Notes: generated by a model from the sequence alone, not told the origin. A DNA stretch of 64,000 nt from Dugong dugon (GCA_030035585.1 CM057469.1:57677501-57741500); one strand, 5' to 3'; shown: positions 11,168 to 22,061, numbered from the stretch's first letter. Numbers and translations are program-made.

Positions 11168-11620
11168 TCAAGCCGTGGTATTTTTAGTCAGCTCATATGC
11201 ATGTGAAAGCTTGACAATGAATAAGGAAGACCAAAGAATAATTGATGCCTTTGAATTACGGTGTTGGTGAAGAATATTGAATATACCACAGACTGCCAGA
11301 AGAACGAACAAGTTGGTCTTGGAAGAAATACAGCCAGAATTCTCCTTAGAAACAAGGATGGCTAAACTTTGTCTCACACACTTTGGACAGGTTATCAGGA
11401 GGGACTAGTCCTTGGAGAAGGACGTCATGCTTGGTAAAGTAGAGGGTCAGTGAAAAAGAGGAAGACCCTCAACCAGATGGATTGACACAGGGGCTACAAC
11501 AACGGGCTCAAGCATAAGAACGATTGAGAGGATGGCACAGGACCAGGTAGTGTTTCATTCTGTTGTACATAGGGTCCCTATGAGTTGGGACTGACTTGAT
11601 GGCACCTAATAACAACAGCA
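11168..11620 (+). mobile_element. 5'-truncated RTE (BovB-like) LINE
   Basis: Contains the C-terminal ORF and 3' end of the RTE, ending CTTGATGGCACCTAATAACA. Flanked by perfect duplications ACCACAATTT (11158-11167, 11621-11630), which splits an L2. Read in the sense direction the remnant has internal stops and frameshifts. It starts close to the same point as the copy at 53197. Confidence 0.9.
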
Positions 11621-11630
11621 ACCACAATTT

Positions 11631-12078
11631 CACCTGGTCACTATGTTCTGGCCACTTTGGCCCCCACCTTTCCCTAGAGGTCAGTGCTCCCTTCCCCACC
11701 TCAGGCCTTTACACCTATTATTCCTCATCCTAGAAGGCTGTTCTTTGGGATCTCTGCCTGGCTAGCACACCTCCATCTCATTGCACTCAGCACCAATGTC
11801 ATCTATTCTGAGAGCCTCTCCTGCTAGCCCCTTCTAAAGCAACTTGTCTCATTCCTAGTTATTTATTATCACATCACCTTGTTTATTTCCTTTAGAGTAC
11901 TTATTAGATTACATAATAATCCTGTTTATTTACTTATGGATTGATCAATTGACTGTGTTCTCTCATTAAAAGTAGTCCTTAGAAAGGCAGTCTGTTTGGC
12001 TTATCCCTAATTCTCAGTCTCTGGCACTGAGTTCAAGGAGTTCAATAAAAGTTTATTGAATGAATGACTAAATGAATT
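11631..12078 (+). repeat. L2 LINE 3' end, right part
   Basis: Ends with the diagnostic L2 terminus: CTCTGGCACTGAG followed by TTCAATAAAAGTTTATTGAA and TGAATGA. Confidence 0.88.
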
Positions 12079-12271
12079 GGGTGGACTTTATGTGTCTCTT
12101 ACAAGTAAGAATCTGGTGCCCATGGTGGGAAAAGAACCCAGTAAAAAGAACCTTATACAGAGATTTGCCTCTATTAGCTTTATATTTGGCTTGGGTGTAC
12201 TGCATCTTAGACCTGAGTCATGAGCTTATCAACCTCAGTTGGTGTTTGAAGTTTTAACCATTCTCCACTTA

Positions 12272-12722
12272 GTGGGTTGAATGATAGCTCCCAAACAATT
12301 ATGTCCATGTCCTTATGCCCAGACCCTGTATATGTGACCTTATTTGGAAAAAGAATATTTGTAGATGTACTTAAGGATCTTGAGATGAAATCGTTCTGGA
12401 TTAACAAGGTGGATCCTAAATCCAATGACAGATGTCCTTATAAAGAAAGGAAGAGGGAGACTTGAGACACAGAGGAGAAGGCCATGTGAAAACAGAGGCA
12501 GAGATTGGAGTTATGCAGTCACAAACTAAGGAATGCATGGAGCCACCAGAAGCTGGAAGAAGCAAGGAAGAGTTCTTGCCTAGTGCCTTTGGAGGGAATG
12601 GGGCACTGCTGACACCATGATTTTGGACTTCTGACCTCAAGAACTGTAAGGGAATAAATTTCTATTGTTTTAAGCCATCTGATTTGTGGTAATTTGTTAT
12701 AGTTCGCTTAGGAAACTAATAC
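12272..12722 (+). mobile_element. MLT1-type MaLR LTR
   Basis: Starts with TGGGTTGAATGATAGCTCCC, has CCTTATTTGGAAA and ends GAATAAATTTCTATTGTTTT..AAACTAATAC, a full MLT1 layout with its poly(A) signal. The two frames in it (12207-12640 region) are by-products. No target duplication is visible. Confidence 0.85.
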
Positions 12723-12790
12723 ATCCACGTACATCCACACAGAGATAATTAGCAGGATAAACATTTTGAAATACTTCTTCCACCTATAAT

Positions 12791-12978
12791 CTAGGGTTTC
12801 CAGATAAAATGAAAGATGTTCAGTTAAATTTGAATTTCAGATAAATGATCAATAATTTTTAGTGTAAAATGTCCCAAATATTGCTTGGGACAAACTTATA
12901 CTAAGTTATTTGTTGTTTATTTGAAATTCTAATTTAACTGGGTAGTCTGCATTTTTATTTGCTAAATCTGGCAATGTT
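12791..12978. mobile_element. Palindromic MITE-like DNA transposon (MER53-like)
   Basis: A near-perfect hairpin. The left arm TTTCCAGATAAAAT..GTTCAGTTAAATTTGAATTT is mirrored by AAATTCTAATTTAACTGGG..AAATCTGGCAA around a centre near 12885 (TGTCCCAAATATTGC/TTGGGACA). I recognise it as the palindromic placental element of the MER53 kind. It stops about 50 bases before the Tigger-like element. Confidence 0.7.
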
Positions 12979-13027
12979 ACTATAATTCCAAGGATATTTG
13001 AAAATGAAGAATTGCCTGGGAGCGATG

Positions 13028-13527
13028 TATAGCCATGCACCACATAATATCCGTTTGGGCATTGTCTGACCACATATATGTCCGTAGTCCCACAGTTTCA
13101 GAAATCCTGATTGGAGAATGGGACATAGCGGACATAACCAGACGTAGCCAGGAGGGAGCTGCCACCTTTGGGCTTCAGACCAGCTCGTGGTTGTGGTACC
13201 TACCCTTGGCTTGCCCCATGCCCCTAGACCTCATCCTCAGAGAACAGGCCTGCAGGGCTGTCTGGGCCTCCAAGGGCCTCATGCCTTCCCGAGTGCCCCA
13301 GGGCCTCACCTAAAGGCTACCGCCCACGCTGTCTCAGGTTGCAGCCAGCAACCCGGGCCTGGACAGCAGCAAGCAGAACTCTGGGCCTAACTTGTCCCTT
13401 GGTAAGGAACACTTCTGCTATCTCAAAGTTACCATAAGAAAATAATATGGTGTTTGCACAATGTCAAAATCACATAACGTCCTATTTCACAGAACATATC
13501 GTCGACGTTAAGCTATAAATGACTGTA
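13028..13527. mobile_element. Tigger-like DNA transposon with GC-rich interior
   Basis: The left end TATAGCCATGCACCACATAA and right end ACGTTAAGC..AAATGACTGTA are the inverted ends of a pogo/Tigger-type (Tc1-mariner superfamily) element, beside TA dinucleotides. The sub-terminal parts also fit (CATATATGTCCGTAGTCCCA left, GCACAATGTCAAAATCACA right). About 250 bases in the middle (13150-13400) do not look like the family and are unusually GC-rich. No transposase frame; the 92-codon frame at 13035-13313 crosses the left end and is not credible. Confidence 0.7.
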
Positions 13528-14574
13528 GACTCAAGTAAGAACTGGCATTAAATAACAAAAAATCAGTATAAGTTAAAAAAAAAAGAAATTTGTATCATGA
13601 GAATTTTAAATACGCTACAAAATCATGAAATTTTGCCTGGAAAAGTAACTAAGCAAAATGCTTAGAAGTATAAAAGATTTTTCACAATTTAATCTGATCT
13701 AAAACTATCTTAATTTGGTCAATTTTATTTTTGTGACTGTAAAAATATAAGTACAAAAGTCCACCTAATCTGTTTTCTGTTGGTTTTTTTTTTTAATCTC
13801 TAGGGAATTAAGATTGAATTTGGGATTGCTCCTTATTTCTACCACTGGTCTTTTACTGGATTCAGCTTGAAAATGGGTAAATACAGGGATTAGAAAACAA
13901 ACGTAGACTGGTAACAGCTTTCGATGAAGCACATTAAAACACAGACTTCCCCAAGGGCCTGGAGGTGTTTCTAGCAATCAGCGAGGAACCTTTAGAAGCT
14001 CATTTTTCCTTCACATGCCTCAGCAGCAACTGATACCACCCATGAGACAAGATTCTGTTTTCCTCTATTTAAATTTTGTGTCTTTAATGTTTATAATCAC
14101 CTTCCTTTTCCCCCTTGTGAGTTTTTAAGCACAAATACCATGCAAACCCCCTAAATAAGTAGTTAAGCCCATTGTAGGATCAGTTGAACAAGCAAATGAG
14201 GTAAGGACGGGGGGAGAGAGAGAGAACAAAAATAAAGCAACAGAGCCCCCAAAATCTATATCCAAAAGGTAAGTGCACAAGAGAATCCCTTGTTGCAATT
14301 AAAGAATTTTGATTTTGTAGGAAGGAAAGAGCAATAGGGAAGGAAAGTAAAAAGGGAGGCGTGAGTCTGTGTGTGTGTGTACCTGTGTGTGCGTGTGTCT
14401 GCGCGTGTATGTAGTGGGTGAGGAGTGGGGAGAACAGGAAGTGGAGAAGGCAGAGAATTTCCAAAAAGGCAATCACAGGAAAAAAGGCAGAAACTTTGAT
14501 AATAATGATCTACCAAAGACAGAGCAATATGGAATTATGGATCAGTACCAGTGAAAGTTTCTGGAGGGTTTGAT
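13528..14574. other. Unassigned stretch with a GT microsatellite
   Basis: No mobile element recognised. A worn (GT)n tract lies at 14369-14410 and accounts for the three overlapping short frames there. A 70-codon minus-strand frame at 13765-13977 has no motif. Confidence 0.5.
14369..14410. repeat. (GT)n microsatellite, interrupted
   Basis: Runs of GTGTGT with ACCT, GC and CT interruptions. The interruptions make it unlikely to be highly variable. Confidence 0.85.
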
Positions 14575-14830
14575 ATTTATTCATTAACTTATTCTTCAGT
14601 CACTTACCGACTACTTCATATGTGTCAGGAGCTGTGTTAGATGCTGAGGTTTCCCCAAAGAAAAAGTCGAAGTCCCTGATTAAGGACAATAAAGACTGTA
14701 AGTGCTATGACGATAGAAATGTTTGTAGGCTATAGGAAACACACAGAAGAGACGAGCTTAGAGGGAGACAAGCAGCAGTGGGTATCAGAATCTTTATGAA
14801 GTTGTTGCCTAGGTTAAACATAGGTGACTT
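14575..14830 (+). repeat. Ancient L2-like repeat
   Basis: Contains TTCATATGTGTCAGGAGCTG, then GATGCTGAGGTTTCCCC and TAAGTGCTATGACGATAG, in the order of the old placental repeat that normally reads as a last-segment size-class tail. Diverged. Confidence 0.5.
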
Positions 14831-14956
14831 ATCGATTTCAGAAAGCCATTCTCTGAAGTCATGCATATGTTGCGATAGTGCAATAAAGAATGAGCTAATG
14901 AACAGTCTAAGAACATTAAATAAAGTAATAATATTTGATAACAGCTACACTTTATC

Positions 14957-15258
14957 TTGGAGGAAGTACAGCCAGAATGCTCCTTAGAAGCGAGGATAGC
15001 AAAACTTTGTCTTATGTGTTTTGGACATGTTATCAGGAGGGACCAGTCCCTGGAGAAGGACATCATGCTTGGTAAAGTAGAGGGTCAGCAAAAGAGAGGA
15101 AGACTCTCAGTGAGATGAATTGGCACAGTGGCTGCAACGATGGGCTGAAGCACAGCAGTGATCGTGAGGATGGCGCAGGACTGGGCAGTGTTTCATTCCA
15201 TTCTACACAGGGTTGCTGTGAGTCGGAACTGACTCGATGGCGCCTAACAACGACAGCA
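14957..15258 (+). mobile_element. 5'-truncated RTE LINE 3' end
   Basis: RTE 3' segment beginning TTGGAGGAAGTACAGCCAGA and ending with ACTGACTCGATGGCGCCTAA plus an (AAC)-like tail. The duplication ACACTTTATC (14947-14956, 15259-15268) flanks it, inside a MIR. Confidence 0.92.
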
Positions 15259-15323
15259 ACACTTTATCAGATGCCTCTTATGTGCTAGTCACTTCCTATA
15301 TGCTGCTCTAATCCTCACAATAA

Positions 15324-15646
15324 GGGAACATTAGTGGTTCGGTGCTAGAATTCTCACTTTCCTTATGGGAGCCATGAGTTCAGTTTCCAGCCAGTGCACC
15401 TCATGTGCGGCCACCGCCTGTCAGTGGAAGCTTGTGTGTTGCTATGATGCTAATGGGTTTCAGTGGAGCTTCTAGACTAAGACAGACTAGGAAGAAAGGC
15501 CTGACAATCTACTTCAGAAAGTCAGCCAATGAAAACCCTACGGATCCCAACAGTCCTGTCTATAGTCGATCATGGGGATGGCACAGGACCATTGCTCTTG
15601 TGGTTTCCATGAACTGGGGGACGACTTGATGGCAGCTAACAAAAAC
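15324..15646 (+). mobile_element. Second SINE type (long AfroSINE-like) with RTE tail
   Basis: Differs from the common SINE: the head reads GGTTCGGTGCTAGAATTCTC, with a middle containing GCTTCTAGACTAAGACAGAC and TAGGAAGAAAGGCCTGAC, ending GACGACTTGATGGCAGCTAA. Flanked by AATCCTCACAATAA (15310-15323) and AATCCTCCCAATAA (15647-15660). Its middle is related to the composite at 23315. Confidence 0.88.
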
Positions 15647-15790
15647 AATCCTCCCAATAACATTATGAGGTAGGTTTTTTTTAATCCACATGTTACAGAT
15701 GAGGAGGAAGGATTAGAAGGTTTGAGGAATTTAGGTTCACACAGTGACTGAACCAGAAAATAAACTCTTGTTTGCCGTATTTTTCCATTT

Positions 15791-16082
15791 TGTCTGCTGC
15801 CTTACAGTATTTTTGCACAAATAACACGTGCTTCTCTACATTTGTTTGCCAACCATCCCCTCCCACCTCAAGGTGTTTTCATAAGCATGTTATGTTAATT
15901 GTTTTTCTTTACAGCAACATGTAAAAAAATTGTCATAGTGGCACTTATGCGAATGTTTGCTGTTGGCAAACACACATAGAAGGTGTGTGTTGTTTGTGTG
16001 AAAATATGACACTTTAGAAATATCATATATTAAGGGTTACTCTGAAGTGTGTTCTACTTACAGTGCTCATTATTTAATAGCT
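15791..16082. other. AT-rich, nothing recognised
   Basis: No repeat or frame. Contains the doublet GTTTGCTGTTGGCAAACAC near 15955, a short dyad. Confidence 0.5.
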
Positions 16083-16815
16083 GAGTTTCATTTTTTAAAA
16101 TAACATTTTATTGTATTTTCTGTGAAAGTTTACATGCAAATTAGGTTCCCATTTGACAATTTCTACACAGATTGTTCTGTGACATTAGCTACATTTCTCA
16201 CAATGTGTCAACATTCTCTTTAATTGCATTTTGGTCATTCTGTTTCCAGTGCTCTAGTTTCCCTACCCCCTTATCTTCTCTGCTTTAGAGTAATTATTGA
16301 CCTTTTGGTCTCATGCAGATTGTTTTTTAACGGAGCACCGTACTCATGGGTAATAACCTTTATTTTGTGTGCCAATCAGTTATTTTGCTAAAAGATGACA
16401 GGGATATTTTCAGTTCAAGGTTTAAAAAGTATCTCAGGGCGATAGTTTCAGGGAGTTCTCTAGTCTCAACTGGTCCAGTCAGTCTGGACTTTTTAAGAAT
16501 TTGAGCTCTGTTCCATGTTTTTCTCCTGTTCTGTCAGAGTCCATCTATCGTGGCCCTGATCAGAATGGTTGGTACTGGTATATGGGCACCATCTAGTTCT
16601 TGTCTCAGAGTAGATGAAGCTGTGGCTCATGTAGGCTATTAGCCCTTTAGACAAGTTTCTTCTCTGAGACTGGTTGCCTTCTTTCTCTTTTGTTTCTGAC
16701 AAGTAAAGACCAATAGTTGTATCTTAGATGGCTTCTCACAGGCTTTTAAGACCCCAGGTGCTACTCACCTCACTAGGATGCAGAACATGAACTTTGTAAA
16801 CTATATTATGGCAAC

Positions 16816-17329
16816 TGTTATGTATTGAACTGTGTCTCCCCAAAACATGTGTCAATTTGGCTAGTTGATTCCCAGTATTGTGTGGTTGTCCTCCATTTTG
16901 TGATCTGATGTGATTATCTTATGTGTTGTAAATCTTAACCTCTATGACGTTAATGAGGCAGGATTAGAGGCAGTTATGTTAATGAGTCAGGACACAATCT
17001 GCAGGATTAGGTTGTATCTTGAGTCAATCTCTTTTGAGATATAATGGAAGTGAGCAGTGAGGGGGGACCTCATACTACCAAGAAAGAAGAGCCAGGAGCA
17101 GAGCACGTCCTTTGGACCTGGGGTCACTGCACTGAGAAACTTCTAGACCCAAGGGAAGATTGATGATAAGGACCTTCCCCCAGAGCTGACACAGAGAAAA
17201 AGTCTTCTCATAGAGTTGGCTCTCTGAATTTGGACTTTAGCCTCCTACACTGTGAGAGAATAAATTTCTGTTTGCTAAAGCCATCCACTTGTGGTATTTC
17301 TGTTCTATCAGCACTAGATAACTAAGATA
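16816..17329 (+). mobile_element. Solo MaLR-type LTR inserted in L1
   Basis: Starts TGTTATGTATTGAACTGTGT, has a TATA-like GAGATATAATGG, the GGGGGGACCTCATACTACC transcript-start region and an AATAAA signal (GAGAATAAATTTCTG), and ends AACTAAGATA. The flanks GCAAC and CCAAC are a 5-bp duplication with one change, as expected for ERVL/MaLR. It is older than the 49-51 kb provirus subfamily. Confidence 0.88.
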
Positions 17330-17834
17330 CCAACTGACTGAGTTGTCCCATGAAACGAATGTCCTAAGCCTTCAAACTCTGAAAATCATTCTCACAAGGT
17401 ATTTGGTTATGTCTGAGAAGTATCTGTAACTGTGTCCTCTATGAATATATATGCATGCACACACATATCTGTACAAACACATACATATAGATACTTCTTT
17501 CTGTGCACACATACGTACATACCTGTACCTACTCATATGCACATACACCTATACTCATACATTGTGACCATACACTCATTTTTTGGTTATTGTTGGTGTT
17601 ATTGGCAACTTATATATGTCATATTCTTTAGCACAAATGTCTTTTTTCTCTTGAGTAATTCTTAGTGGCATTGTTTACTTTGGTCAAGCTGTGCTCATTA
17701 CACTCACATTCAGTGCTATTTTTCTCTCACCAAAAATAACAAGCATCTATGATTTACAGCGTGATTCCCACTCCCATCCCATCCCTGGTAACCACCGATG
17801 AACATTGGTCTCTGTATATATATCTATTCTTGTC

Positions 17835-18155
17835 TTATAAAAATGGAATCATACAATATTTGTCCTTATGTGATTGACTTGTTTTACTTAGCATTATGTC
17901 CCCCAGGTTCATCCACTTTATGATATGTTTTGCAGACTCGTCATTGTTCTTTATGGTTGCATAGTATTCCATTGTATGTATGTACCAAATTTTGCTTATC
18001 CGTTCGTCCATTGATGAGCACTTAGTTTGTTTCCATTTTTTTGCTATTGTGAATAATGCTGCAGTGAACATAGCTGTACATTTGTCTGTCCCTGCCTCTT
18101 TTATTAGATCTCTAGGATATATACCTAGGAGTGGGATTGCTGGATCATAAGGCAT
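17835..18155 (-). pseudogene. L1 ORF2 C-terminal remnant
   Basis: A 106-codon open piece that encodes the far C-terminus of L1 ORF2, the LINE protein with endonuclease and reverse transcriptase. The conserved run IPLLGIYP is at residues 8-15, and the YIHTMEYYA motif lies near residue 60. All catalytic domains are missing from this frame because the element is 5'-truncated and frameshifted. It is the best coding relic of the 16088-18487 L1 and is not expected to be functional. Confidence 0.92.
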
Positions 18156-18487
18156 TTCTATTTCTAGTTTTTTGAGGAAGCTGTATATAATTTTCTAAAG
18201 AGGTTGTATCATTTTACTGTCCCTCTAGCAATGGATAATGGTTCCAATTTCCCCATATCCTCACCAACATTTGTTGTTATCTTTATTTTTTTTTAAATCA
18301 GTGCCATTTTAGCTGGGGTGAGATGGTATCTCATTGTAGTTTTGATTTGCATCTCTTTAATGGCTAATGATCATGAGCATCGTTTTATGTGTTTGTTGGC
18401 TGCTTGAATGTCCTCTTTGGTGAAATGTCTGTTCATGTCCTTTGCTCGTTTTTTAATTGAGTTGTCTGTCTTTTTGTTGTTGAGTCA

Positions 18488-18713
18488 TTTTTTTTTTAAT
18501 GGAGAGAAATATATTTCCTTGATAAAAGCAAAAGCTCATAGATTACTCCTTGATTTTAGTGACTCTGCTCCCTACCAGCGCCACGGAGCTTATGTGATGT
18601 TCAAGGCCAGATTTCACTAAACATCCCAAAATTGAAATACAGAGGTTATGCAGTGTCTTGGCTCAGTACAAAAATCAAAGCATTATGTTTAGTAGCCACT
18701 AGGTTAAGCTAAA
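18488..18713. other. Short unassigned gap
   Basis: Between the L1 and a SINE fragment; begins with a T-rich run. The 70-codon frame at 18408-18620 crosses the L1 boundary and is not a gene. Confidence 0.5.
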
Positions 18714-18790
18714 GGAGCCTGGTGGTGCAATGGTTAAGTACTTGGCTGCTAACCAACCAGTTCAAACCCACTCAGCAGCTCCTTGGTGAG
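18714..18790 (+). mobile_element. SINE head fragment
   Basis: GGAGCCTGGTGGTGCAATGG through to the CAGCTCCTTGG point, then lost. The 3' half is missing. Confidence 0.85.
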
Positions 18791-18829
18791 GTATTACAGA
18801 TTTTTTTTTGGAGTGGGGGGGAAGAGGAG

Positions 18830-19240
18830 GGTTTAAAAAATGATAGTTTAGGATTCAGACTAATTTGCAGGTGATAAGCCTGGAGGTAGGAAGGAAGAGC
18901 AGTTGGAAGGCTGTTACTATAAAAATCGGGAAAGTTGAGGTGGAAAGAAGTGGGCAGATTTTAACAAGATAGAATCAGCTAGTAGTAGTTTGTTTGTGGG
19001 GAATGAAGGAAAGAGAAAAGTCAAGGATGACTCCCAGTTTTCTGGTTTGGGCAGTTGAATGGATATTGGTTCCATTCACTGAAGTAGGGAAGCAAGAGGA
19101 AATTTTGGAATTTGAAATGAGAGTAGCACATTTAAGTCGAAATGTCCAGAAGTCATTGCAGATAAAATTGTTAGACTTCGGAGATGTATCTGGACTGGCA
19201 ATATAGACTTAGATGACAACTGAAGCTCATTAGGCAAAAC
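18830..19240 (+). repeat. Ancient purine-rich placental repeat, family unresolved
   Basis: Carries the ordered phrases AAGGATGACTCCCAGTTTTC, TGGATATTGG..CATTCACTGAAGTAGG and GCACATTTAAGTCGAAATGTCC that I associate with one old interspersed repeat in placentals. The 70-codon frame at 18994-19206 lies inside and is a by-product. Confidence 0.5.
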
Positions 19241-19469
19241 ATATTTCTGAGGCTTTTAAACTGGATTCTGGAGAGTACACATATGGGATTCAGTGAGTTT
19301 TGAACCTTCATAATTTGTATGAAAATTTAACTTCTATGTAAATTTTTTTGAGACAATGATTGGAAGGTTTCAAGGGACTTTTTATCTTGAAAAGTTTAAG
19401 AATCACTGTGGTGGAGCGTGAAAAGATACCAGGATGGAACCTGAGAGACGTCAGGAAGGGGTGTGTTTT

Positions 19470-19618
19470 GTGTGCCACTGAGTCAAATTTGACTCATAGG
19501 GTTTTATTGACTGTAATCTTTTTGGTAGCAGATCCCAGGGTCTTTTTCCCATGGAGCCACTGAGTAGATTCAAACTGCCAGCTTTTTGGTTAACAGCCAA
19601 GCACTTAACCACCAGGAC
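19470..19618 (-). mobile_element. Afrotherian-type SINE, long variant
   Basis: Minus-strand copy with the extra central segment (plus: GACTGTAATCTTTTTGGTAG) and the tail reading GTGTGCCACTGAGTCAAATT on the plus strand. The head is truncated at CCACCAGGA. Confidence 0.8.
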
Positions 19619-20454
19619 TGAATCAAGATCTCAGAGCATAGTCTTGGGTAATGCCAACACCAGAGGGTCCTCATTAGGTCTTTCAGACCCTGCAACTTCA
19701 ACTGCCACAGATATTCTGCCACATTTATTTGTACTGTAGATTCTGGAAAAAGAAAAGATCTAGGGTCTAGAAGATTTGAGCCTTGGACGTTGAGGAGGTT
19801 GGGAGTAGGAATAACAAGTTAGGGGTGAGAGGACTGATGAGTGTTTAGTTGAACTTCATGTCTAGGGATTTTGGGAGAGGATATTCTAGAATTTTCTCAA
19901 AGCTAAAAATATCCAGTTATATCTTTGATAAGGAAAATACATAAATATATTCCTTTACATAAACGAGTCTTGTCCATGGAACATATAATTGGTTTTTCAA
20001 TCACTGGGCTATGTGGAACAAGATGAAAACAGAGCTCATCCTTGGTTTCACCTGGTAAAATTAAGATAAAGGATTAAAATGTCTTTTCAAGTACAAATGG
20101 AATAGTCATTTTTGATTCATGTTCTTTTCAAATACATTATGTTTTGGAAGATTTTCACACCAGTTGGACTAAGAACAATTCAATGTTTAGCCTGGTTTTT
20201 TTTTTTTTTTTTTATTTGTTTGTTGGTTTATTTTTTGTTTTTGAACATTTAACACTGACAACACCTTAACTTTGTCCTCACAACTTAATTTTTCACTTAT
20301 CTTTATATGTTTAGAGAAGAAACTTAGGAACTTTATTACAGTGTTAAAAAATAGATATTACCAGTAATCAGGGGTGGGAAGGTATGGGGCTCTTTACCAC
20401 CAATAATTTTTTGACTGGAGTGTTTACTTAGTGACCAATATTGTATTTCTATCT
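19619..20454. other. Unassigned, with an 18-base T tract
   Basis: Poly-T at 20196-20213 is followed by T/G-rich sequence. It could be the end of a lost minus-strand retrocopy, but no body is recognisable after it. Confidence 0.45.
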
Positions 20455-20464
20455 TGGCCAATCA

Positions 20465-21609
20465 AGCCAGATTCAGAAGAGAACATGGAATGAGGGATAT
20501 CATTGCTGGTGTCAGATGGAATTTGGCTGAAAGCAGAGAATACCAGAAAGCTGTTTACCTGTGTTTTTTCTGACTATGCAAAGGCATTCAACTATGTGGA
20601 TCATAACAAATTACAGATAACATGAGAAGAATGGGAATCCCAGAACACTTAGTTGTGCTCATATGGAACCTATACATAGATCAAGAGGCAGTTGTTCAAA
20701 CAGAACAGGGGGATACTGAATGATTTAAAGTCAAGAAAGGTGTGTGTCAGGGTTGTATACTTTCACTATACTCATTCAATTTGTATGCTGAGCAAATAAC
20801 CTGAGTAGCTGGACTATATGAAGAAGAACAGGGCATAAGAATTGGAGGAAGACTTATTAACAATCTACAACATGCAGGTGGCACAATTTTGCTTGCTGGA
20901 AGTGAAGAAGACTCGAAGCACTTACTGATGAAGATCAAAGACTACAGCCTTCAGTGTGGATTACACCTCAATATAAAGAAAACAAAAATCCTCACAACTG
21001 GACCAATAAGCAACATCATGATAAATGGAGAAAAGACTGAAGTAGCAGTCAAGAAATCAAAAGATGCACTGCACTGGGCAAATCTGCTGCAAACGACTTC
21101 TTTCAAGTGTTGGAAAGCAAAGATGTCACTTTGGGGACTAAGGTGCATCAGATCCAAGCCATGGTGTTTTCAATCACCACATATGCATGTAAAAGCTGGA
21201 CAATGAATAAGGAAGAGTGAAGAAGAGTTGACACCTTTGAATTATGGTGTTGCAAAGAATATTGAATATACCATGGACTGCCAGAAGAACAAACAAACTG
21301 GTATTGGAAGAAGTACAGCTGGAATGCTCCTTGGAAGCAAGGATGGCAAAACTTTGTCTCATGTACTTTGGACACTTTATCAGGTGGGATCAGTCCTTGG
21401 AGAAGGACATCATGCTTGGTAAATTAGAGAGTCAACGAAAAAAAGGGACACCCTCAACTAGATGGGTTGACACAGTGGCTACAATGACGGGCTCAAGCAT
21501 AACAATGTGAGGATGGCGCAGGGCCAGGCAGTGTTTCATTCTGTTGTACATAGGGTCACTATTAGTCAGAGCCAGCTTGACAGCACCTAACAACTTACAA
21601 CAACAACCC
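20465..21609 (+). mobile_element. RTE (BovB-like) LINE, longest copy
   Basis: About 1.15 kb of the RTE from the reverse-transcriptase fingers to the 3' end, closed by ACAGCACCTAACAACTTACA and an (AAC)n tail. The duplication TGGCCAATCA at 20455-20464 and 21610-21619 is exact. It is 5'-truncated, has internal stops, and lacks a short stretch near 21050 between MINGEKTEVA and the next conserved block. This is the best surviving RTE in the window and shares its tail with the SINEs. Confidence 0.93.
20571..21206 (+). pseudogene. RTE reverse-transcriptase remnant
   Basis: Remnant of the RTE ORF that copies the element (and probably the SINEs) into new sites. The conserved block beginning DYAKAFN is at 20571-20591. 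A longer open piece, 105 codons from 20889, holds NIKKTKILTTGPISN and MINGEKT. The expected catalytic box is an aromatic residue, A, D, D, but here 20871-20882 reads H-A-G-G: both aspartates are lost. Stops occur near 20630 and 20800. It is dead. Confidence 0.88.
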
Positions 21610-21635
21610 TGGCCAATCATCTTACTGTTGGTAAG

Positions 21636-22056
21636 TGATATGAATTGAATTGTCTCCCTCAAAAAATACGTGTTAAAATTCTTAATCCCTATACCTATGG
21701 ATGTAATACCATTTGGAAATAGGGTTTTCTTTGTTATGTTAGTGAGACCATATCAGTGTAGGTCATGTCTTAGACCTAATTACTTTTGAGATATAAAAAA
21801 TAAGATTAGGCACAGAACAAAGCAAGTAGGAATGGGGAAAAGATAGATGCTACGTGGAGATCTCCAAGGAACACAGAGAAGAGCGCTAGAGAAGCTGAGA
21901 CAAGGATTTTCCCCTGGAATAGACAGAGCTTTCACCTAGAGCCAGTGCCCTGAATTCAGACTTTTATCTTCTAAAACTGTGAGAAAATAAATTTCTGTGC
22001 ATTAAAGCCACCCACTTGTGGTATTTCTGTTATAGCAGCTGTAAGAGACTAAGACA
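21636..22056 (+). mobile_element. Solo MaLR-type LTR, older subfamily
   Basis: 421 bp from TGATATGAATTGAATTG to GAGACTAAGACA, with a GAGATATAAAAAAT TATA-like box and a GAAAATAAATTTCTGTG signal. The perfect 5-bp duplication GTAAG (21631-21635, 22057-22061) proves the ends. It sits 17 bases beyond the RTE's target duplication. Confidence 0.92.
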
Positions 22057-22061
22057 GTAAG

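Larger units (their letters stand above)
14925..15790 (-). repeat. MIR SINE split by an RTE and a SINE
   Basis: MIR pieces lie at about 14925-14956, 15259-15323 and 15647-15790: CTTATGTGCTAGTCACTTCC, then AATCCTCACAATAA, ATTATGAGGTAGGTT and TTACAGATGAGG. The two younger insertions between the pieces both carry clean target duplications, so the order of events is clear. Confidence 0.75.
16088..18487 (-). mobile_element. L1 LINE, 5'-truncated, minus strand, split by an LTR
   Basis: Plus-strand order is 3' end and 3' UTR (16088-16815, with the CTGGTATATGGGCACCATCT block), a MaLR LTR, rest of the UTR with a CA/TA-rich patch (17330-17800), then the ORF2 C-terminus and body to about 18487. Possible flanking duplication of the GAGT..CATTTTTT kind at 16083 and 18482, weak because it is T-rich. 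Confidence 0.9.

Noticed and set aside
13035..13313. 92-codon frame over the Tigger-like left end and GC-rich middle
   Set aside because: It starts inside the transposon end and has no transposase motif. The GC-rich middle is kept as a finding, but not as a gene.
17432..17665. Frame rich in histidine/threonine and CA/TA repeats as a separate microsatellite gene
   Set aside because: Part of the L1 3' UTR between the LTR and ORF2.
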